Shown piece by piece: positions 26,101 through 27,270 of a stretch of DNA of 27,270 nt. Within the stretch, counting starts at the first letter, position 1, and each line of letters opens with the position of its first letter. The notes beneath the pieces are model-generated. The model was not told the DNA's origin. It worked only from the letters and a program-made list of their open reading frames with translations, and searched no databases. A program made the translations under genes and the position numbers. Origin of the DNA: a virus; IMG/VR virus record IMGVR_UViG_3300017706_000639, positions 1-27,270 of that record; one strand, 5' to 3'.

Positions 26101-26139
26101 ATAATTGCATTACAAAAAAAGAAAAATGATAAAAAATAA
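17158..26139 (+). CDS. Giant polyvalent virion protein (2993 aa) with zincin-like and HAD-like domains
   Basis: Probably packaged and ejected, in the position of T7 gp16 or the giant internal proteins of marine podophages. Residues 1-35 are a short helical head; ~35-85 a polar, disordered linker; ~85-640 charged helical segments. Residues ~664-715 and ~858-880 are Ala/Gly-rich and membrane-compatible (LPQIGLATAGAAAG; GIVGIAIPFGGSIA). An HExxH motif lies at 1098-1102. A HAD-like domain spans ~2100-2270, with D2109, D2111, T2189 and D2245/D2246. The C-terminal ~450 residues contain hydrophobic helices (VGAIMFLNTRSAVLQTLSAV; AFYGVAQNLIFSALQNALF), an acidic run near 2766-2780, and a Lys-rich end. 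No lysozyme/SLT signature and no RNA polymerase DxDGD motif is visible. The start at 17158 follows TTAATTCAA, 5 bp after the previous stop. Confidence 0.72.
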   Translation: MTVGEYARSLVDQNYSQTEMYDMVLAFKAKQKKEKKTEVVAEQVKNTDSTPQDPNVESENNTGSESESGQSQPQELEVITDKKQALNAKPGQVYSDHGYEYKYEVGEDGKGEYYTKKPDDNDWIKAKGVAEASIASQFGHSDFDKESYFKAKYARQEREEALKLANAKQLEEAKKLQEQIDKQAPLVNEVESEVAYVNTVDKWKQREDIKADKNKTRRNTSTEDELKRGIIRGEDVLGDGTLDLDDFNGDEKQFEDYKKYKDITNRLAVNKNYKGQWGSGRKRITRKNGESIEELKARLKKEGRDPVKGKSSVGEYIVADMPGKLSKEEWTKLNEERKKLETSFDEGKFDLAEEAWYVKAYDAFMGNPEDRIQKVKAVDLVPTVEAVTAFDKKYIQPQEDGDNTEGINFAEITDEALLATKLDQAIQNEVTADPLVRKLQLEAEVRIKPVMAKHQEELYKKHDTDTPEGVAAFNKESEEIYSQLMSEDLSSNDDYSNRVKQIAAVGNKAFQTANNAFNRDNSWLGYLDDAQEAVDGLGPVEFWTDLVTDSAEGFAKGSRSIGTGIDKMQASYDVARAKQAKDKLTDLDNLQKSGALKGDSEILYYGKKMTVDEARKELKLEEKDWTKALESNLDEIKLSDEILQKYQTADLSDGDISWKDIVLTTSEALPQIGLATAGAAAGVATGGAAIAPLLGALGTVTMGVTMYGDAYMDAAETGAQEDYDAINGAGSYNQLEDKERTEFLITGLKSGRYHEPGKAALVAAVQTGMEKIGAGKILAKTQKALGVGKNGLASIIAGDLKSSLKNIGAGVLSKLEAGGTEFITEWGQEIVGGIGKGMMVKGSGSQGAMRYVDMGAAYEAGKAGGIVGIAIPFGGSIAKQSSIEVRNIARNVAINFAPSSNFGKSAKANAEFFKNAQNQLDKRLKSGKNPDGTTYTKEQHQEDSINLANIKNAGDKIPSAVTDPQTRGKMLDLLVKRDNLERKIKDIDDSDLTAEEDAELQETKQELREIMKQEALFSTNNNVRAAIEKSGKGNIEFQDFSNAKEMNDYAKQKKINGWQEKNSANHGVVLYDSKTGKEQILINNELSLKDSNVNVGAHEFLHTVLRNTVQNSKGTAIALGKSLQTYIEGIDSTQIDSNSDYGKRLAAYKNDPANIKGEEAITLFSDGIANGSIKFNEGVFTKIGDAIRRTLQAAGIKNVKFNTGRDVYNFVKDYNKSIEKGKGLNKAQQALLEGRAEGDLVKREYKSKPKTDSSVDMGLETEVDLGVVKSSKPTVLEAINETVPQDISTKADYDAMLRDPKKGSTVLNSVINEGGAINNYIRSRSTSKAEAEKAIEGVTDRILNFNPEALRADGKKVGMEGFGEAIFANTRFAKMDAKKALAKESEKAKQEQSTDSDIVREIANAPTSSTSTEKQTAKAQSPRATNQFTPSFSQGLQVETEGKTTAEVNEEINQQFDKAIDSDLQALGEVTSFGQTKNIGPAVAALMEKATGMPAKVFTDKSKNIAKKDATSGALTNVKQYLNKNAQRDFKNLPDAFAKDSGKATFIPENVKKALYKKNDKGQFVLDKSKTLKDYKELLGDMEKPVYRAAEAQTIKGLVALSLRNMIFEKAVPSSTARATTGVKFSKQIPVDTDKGKTQLKDIGVARDMNKVAEISGIGKIGITPENIAEKRAQMTSSIVDQNISSIAFNNGKFANFGRSYKVRDGIKYFKLTNGKEVKNGSKEYKQAVKDETFMPAKGSLYYSVKQKAYIADQELAAANDAMYPNLPKAQRVNVKDAGTKKANAQSKANLDILEAVATQLETAVANGMPIEIASLFITSSYQATTGLIKISAPFSAESDKMEYAEVGKSNQVGGKEAFREEHSPPASVVGGSLIWAIKNGQVKQVMQGIRDNYIQVKLSKKDDVKLDNAKLDSTLPDGVSIMTPNAGIRRFAAAGVNLNTITDYKSGKSFADIMGVGVDLKASKRNPNIIYAQNALINEQIKGDLEVDVTMDKAAIKKFDPHGMIEVVSNRLFGEANYFKLNDTQKAAVQKEMITKNIAKLTQARIKAYEPIASLELKASKINTKTYNNKVSPEMTIAEQLTILGNYDTAARKARSLDTPKKGISVFDFDDTLARTKEKVIVNKPGEVSVEISAAKFAETASQLESEGATFDFSNFEGVANGTKKGPLADLALRRQEKFGNKDIFVLTARPQVSDKAIKTFLDGIGLNLPIGNITGLGNGTPGAKGNWVAQKAAEGYNDFYFADDAYKNVEAVQEVLSQVDVDSEVQIAKFSKVKTFDKIFNDIIESSTGIETFKEYSKAKGQMTGKKKGRFSFLTSPSAEDFLGLLYKTLGKGKIGDAQLDFYKKNLIDTYDRAELAVTKAKIQAANDFKALKKNLKTLPKSLSKEMGYGGFTFSQAARVAAWTRQGLNVPGLSKTDLKALNSFIDNNAEMNTFVDELIKIQKGKPYPAPSKDWLGGTITSDILNDINKVNRKQYLQEWQENVDIIFSEKNMNKLEAAYGPKYVEALRDTLRRMKSGSNRPIGGSRVVNQLLDWLNNSVGAIMFLNTRSAVLQTLSAVNFIGVGNNGIINSAKAFANQKQYWSDFKTLMNSPYLTERRNGLKINVSESEIADAVAESSNKPKAALSFLLNKGFVLTRFADSFAIATGGAAFYRNQLNMYVEQGMPMDMAQKKAFQDFYTIAEKNQQSSNPSKISQQQASGAGRVVLAFANTPMQYARIIKRSSQDLLNGRGDWKKHVGTIAFYGVAQNLIFSALQNALFSEAFGEDEEEDEQQEDKAGRIANGMADSLLSGLGIQGKAVLSLKNALITLAKENDKKSPKFVKAVYDLFDFSPPLDSKFRKLRSAANTFTWERKTMKEKGFSLDNPAYLAGAQVVSGLTNLPLDRAISKLNNIRGIMSEQSEKWQKVALALGWSTWDVGLGYYGGFDPVKPLTEQEQYEVDVTTMKKDTSTKQQKQMLLDLGLTKAEIKKLRYEEDRVKKIIALQKKKNDKK
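19147..19310 (+). other. Ala/Gly-rich membrane-compatible segment of the giant protein
   Basis: Residues ~664-717: TTSEALPQIGLATAGAAAGV, GGAAIAPLLGALGTVTMGV, then TMYGDAYMDAAETG. Long uncharged stretches of small residues suggest a membrane-inserting or tightly packed helical hairpin. A second weaker segment follows at residues ~858-880. Large ejected phage proteins often carry such segments, thought to help cross the cell envelope (inference). Confidence 0.5.
20440..20640 (+). other. HExxH zincin-like motif region in the giant protein
   Basis: Residues 1095-1102 read VGAHEFLH, placing H1098, E1099 and H1102 in an HExxH helix preceded by a strand ending VNVGA. The pair E1158/E1159 in KGEEAITLFSDGI lies 56 residues downstream in a predicted helix, where gluzincin-type metallopeptidases place the third zinc ligand. 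The order strand, HExxH helix, then EE-x-x-x-x-F helix matches zincin domains found in large polyvalent phage proteins. Activity could be proteolysis of host or virion proteins (inference). Confidence 0.55.
23461..23985 (+). other. HAD phosphatase-like domain in the giant protein
   Basis: Residues ~2102-2275. Motif I is VFDFDDTLA (D2109, D2111, T2113). Motif II is FVLTARP (T2189). Lys candidates for motif III are K2226 and K2233 in GAKGNWVAQKAAEG. Motif IV is FYFADDAYKN (D2245, D2246). All four HAD motifs occur in order with plausible spacing, so the site may be active. HAD enzymes act on phosphate esters of nucleotides, sugars, proteins or nucleic-acid ends; the substrate cannot be inferred here. 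Confidence 0.8.
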
Positions 26140-26443
26140 TCCAATAAAGCATTGTTTCAGTAAATTAATGCACACAGAGCCTTGGAATAAAATGAGAGGA
26201 ACTACAGCTAAAGTGTCAGGACGTGGAACTGGAAACAAAGTCGCTTTAAAACAAGCTAAAGAAAAAAGAAATACACCTATGGAACAATCTTCACCACTAT
26301 ACGGAAAAATAAGCGGCGCGTGTAAAGCTGCAGCAAAAAAGAAATTTAAGGTTTGGCCAAGTGCTTATGCTTCTGGTTGGGGAGTAAGATGTACGAAGGC
26401 AGGTGGACCTGGTAACTTTGGTGGAGGTAAAAAGAAAAAGTAA
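26126..26443 (+). CDS. Small Lys-rich protein with KVWPSAYASGW motif, 105 aa
   Basis: Function unknown. The product is strongly basic (many Lys, few acidic residues) and contains LMHTEPWNKMRGTTAKVSG near the N-terminus, then YGKISGACKAAAKKKFKVWP, SAYASGWGVRCTKAGGPG and a Lys tail. The C-(x)n-KVWPSAYASGW-x-VRC block with its paired Cys is a short motif I have seen in small proteins and protein tails of marine phages and large viruses; its role is not known to me. The ATG at 26126 is chosen over the in-frame TTG at 26105; it overlaps the giant gene's end by 14 bp, and its stop overlaps the next start as TAATG. That coupling suggests co-translation. A nucleic-acid-binding or virion role fits the charge (inference). 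Confidence 0.75.
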   Translation: MIKNNPIKHCFSKLMHTEPWNKMRGTTAKVSGRGTGNKVALKQAKEKRNTPMEQSSPLYGKISGACKAAAKKKFKVWPSAYASGWGVRCTKAGGPGNFGGGKKKK

Positions 26444-26796
26444 TGGCTTATATACAGAAAGGTTCTCCATTTGCCTGTTGGAAAGGTTATGAAAGAAAAG
26501 CTGGCACAACGGAGTTTAGCAAAGGTAGCTGCGTTAAATCATCACCTATGAATAAACAAAAAGGTGGTGGCACAACTAAGACATGTCTACCTAAATCTAA
26601 GATAGATAACTTATCAGATGAAAAGAAAAAAGAATTAGTTAATTCTAAAAAATCCGCTGGATCTAGCGGTAAATACAAAAGATCGTCTAAGACTAATGTT
26701 AAGGGCGCTCGAAAAAAAGGAGCTACACTTAGAGACTGGTTTGAAAAAGAAGACTGGAGAAGAGTTGATGATCCATCAAAAAAATGCGGAGAATAA
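26443..26796 (+). CDS. Small basic protein with CWKGYE and LRDWFEKEDW motifs, 117 aa
   Basis: Function unknown. Visible blocks: FACWKGYERKAGTTEFSKGS followed by CVKSS (residues ~11-34); KTCLPKSKIDNLSDEKKKEL (~46-65); a basic Lys/Ser linker; and GATLRDWFEKEDWRRVDDPS ending KKCGE. CWKGYE...C and LR-(D/K)-WF...CG(E/R) are short modules I have met in small basic proteins of marine phages and giant viruses; the second resembles the DUF5872-type motif as I recall it. Four Cys in two spaced pairs might bind metal (inference). The start overlaps the preceding stop by one base (TAATG), so translation is probably coupled. It follows another small basic Cys-motif protein, so the two may act together. 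Confidence 0.75.
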   Translation: MAYIQKGSPFACWKGYERKAGTTEFSKGSCVKSSPMNKQKGGGTTKTCLPKSKIDNLSDEKKKELVNSKKSAGSSGKYKRSSKTNVKGARKKGATLRDWFEKEDWRRVDDPSKKCGE

Positions 26797-26809
26797 TAAA
26801 ACAAAAATT

Positions 26810-26950
26810 ATGGGAAAATTATTAGTAAAATTAGGATTATGGATGCAAGCTTGCTGGTGTAAGCTAATGTGTAAATGGAACTGGCTAGTTTCAAAATTAA
26901 TTGTTAACGTAAAAGACTGTCCTGTAGCGGAGTGTGTTTGTAAAAATTAA
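26810..26950 (+). CDS. Cys/Trp-rich 46-aa peptide, unknown
   Basis: Not recognised. The peptide begins MGKLLVKLGLWMQACWCKLM, continues CKWNWLVSKLI and ends DCPVAECVCKN. Six Cys and four Trp in 46 residues is extreme. Residues 3-33 are amphipathic to hydrophobic and could lie on or in the membrane; the end has a tight C-x(4)-C-x-C cluster. The ATG at 26810 was chosen over in-frame starts further upstream because those lie inside the preceding gene and give atypical sequence. It sits 13 bp after that gene and 4 bp before the holin-like gene, so a lysis accessory (spanin-like or membrane peptide) is possible, though no lipobox is present. Confidence 0.55.
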   Translation: MGKLLVKLGLWMQACWCKLMCKWNWLVSKLIVNVKDCPVAECVCKN

Positions 26951-26954
26951 TATA

Positions 26955-27119
26955 ATGACCGAGCAAATAAAACTATACATAATAAACGCTTCAACGTTAG
27001 GCGTTACAACCTTTACTACTTTAGAAATGGGTATGAAAATATTGCTTTTAGCAGTAACAATAGGATATACCGTTACTAAATGGATAAATTTAAACAAAAA
27101 AGATGAGATCGATAAATAA
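26955..27119 (+). CDS. Putative holin, 54 aa
   Basis: Small inner-membrane pore former that would time lysis (inference). Residues 1-22 are polar to amphipathic (MTEQIKLYIINASTLGVTTF), and residues ~27-45 form a hydrophobic helix (KILLLAVTIGYTVTKWINL) followed by a charged tail NKKDEIDK. One clear transmembrane helix with a charged C-terminus, placed directly upstream of an amidase, is a class II or III holin-like arrangement. It is shorter than the T7 holin (67 aa). The ATG at 26955 was preferred to the in-frame GTG at 26934, which lies inside the previous gene. The gene overlaps the amidase start by 17 bp. Confidence 0.6.
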   Translation: MTEQIKLYIINASTLGVTTFTTLEMGMKILLLAVTIGYTVTKWINLNKKDEIDK

Positions 27120-27270
27120 AATTATCGTTCATTGTTCTGCAACTCAAGAAGGTAGAGATTTAGATGCTGCTGAAATAAATCGGTGGCATTTAAAGAGAGG
27201 GTTTAACGGTATAGGGTATCACTATGTTGTATTACTAGATGGTACTATAGAATATGGCCGTAGCGTATAC
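27103..27270 (+). CDS. N-acetylmuramoyl-L-alanine amidase (T7 lysozyme type), 3'-truncated
   Basis: Endolysin that would cut the amide bond between MurNAc and L-Ala in peptidoglycan. Only the first 56 residues are in the window. They read INKIIVHCSATQEGRDLDAA, EINRWHLKRGFNGIGYHYVV and LLDGTIEYGRSVY, which lines up with the start of T7 lysozyme (FVHCSAT, then REIRQWH, GYHFII and RDGTVEAGR). H10 corresponds to the first zinc ligand and Y39 to the catalytic-site tyrosine of T7 lysozyme; the remaining zinc ligands (a His and a Cys) would lie beyond the window. Start codon ATG at 27103 is inside the holin gene (17-bp overlap), suggesting coupled expression. In T7 this enzyme also inhibits the phage RNA polymerase; nothing here shows that second role. 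Confidence 0.93.
   Translation, partial: MRSINKIIVHCSATQEGRDLDAAEINRWHLKRGFNGIGYHYVVLLDGTIEYGRSVY

Noticed and set aside
26186-26250. Histone H2A-like SGRGTGNK in the small basic protein
   Set aside because: Only a handful of residues resemble a histone tail, and the rest of the protein does not; chance in a Lys/Gly-rich protein is more likely.
26105-26443. Start of the 105-aa basic protein at the upstream TTG
   Set aside because: TTG at 26105 would overlap the giant gene by 35 bp and adds only a Lys-rich stretch; ATG at 26126 is the simpler start.
26696-26950. 84-aa version of the Cys-rich peptide
   Set aside because: The extra 38 residues come from out-of-frame reading of the preceding gene; ATG at 26810 lies just after that gene's stop with an AT-rich leader.
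26934-27119. GTG start for the holin-like gene
   Set aside because: It lies inside the preceding gene; ATG at 26955 is four bases after that gene's stop.
1-27270. tRNA genes, CRISPR arrays, insertion sequences, integrase or attachment sites
   Set aside because: None could be seen; the intergenic spaces are too short and no repeat-spacer or transposase pattern occurs.

Overview
The window reads as a contiguous late (virion structure and lysis) block of a lytic-type tailed phage. Every supportable gene lies on the + strand, gaps are 0-81 bp, and the DNA is AT-rich with Asn/Lys/Ile-rich proteins. Start codons lack a Shine-Dalgarno purine block and instead follow A/T-only leaders such as TAAATAAATG or AAATTATG. 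That start context, with the low GC, suggests a Bacteroidetes host, probably a marine flavobacterium (inference). Gene content and order (portal, scaffold, capsid, connector proteins, very large tail-hub proteins, internal virion proteins, one giant virion protein, lysis genes) fit a short-tailed podovirus, broadly like the Cellulophaga podophages and distantly like crAss-like phages. I see no sheath, tail tube, tape measure or baseplate gene. Terminase, replication and integration genes are not in the window.

Layout: 1-1746, portal protein, cut at its 5' end, with a Gln-rich coiled-coil tail. 1782-2984, scaffold-like protein. 3001-4494, major capsid protein, followed by a strong terminator. 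4576-5340, an unrecognised 254-aa protein isolated between two terminators, whose leader repeats 25 bp of the scaffold leader. 5399-7472, two connector / tail-tubular-like proteins. 7479-14833, two large tail-hub proteins of 1792 and 648 aa, which carry five copies of a small Gly/Thr-rich beta module. 14844-15365, a cupin-fold protein. 15367-17152, two candidate internal virion proteins. 17158-26139, a 2993-aa polyvalent virion protein with hydrophobic segments, an HExxH zincin-like motif and a HAD phosphatase-like domain.

26126-27270 is a tightly packed run: two small Lys/Cys-rich proteins with short motifs (CWKGYE; KVWPSAYASGW), a 46-aa Cys/Trp-rich peptide, a 54-aa holin-like peptide, and the start of a T7-lysozyme-type amidase cut off by the window end.

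Working together: portal, scaffold and capsid make the procapsid; the connectors and tail-hub proteins close the vertex; the internal proteins and the giant protein are probably packaged and ejected with the DNA; holin and amidase release progeny. Names come from recognisable motifs plus conserved gene order, with no database search. The most notable items are the repeated beta modules shared by the two tail proteins, the enzyme-like domains in the giant protein, the terminator-flanked orphan gene with its duplicated leader, and the two small Cys-motif proteins next to lysis.
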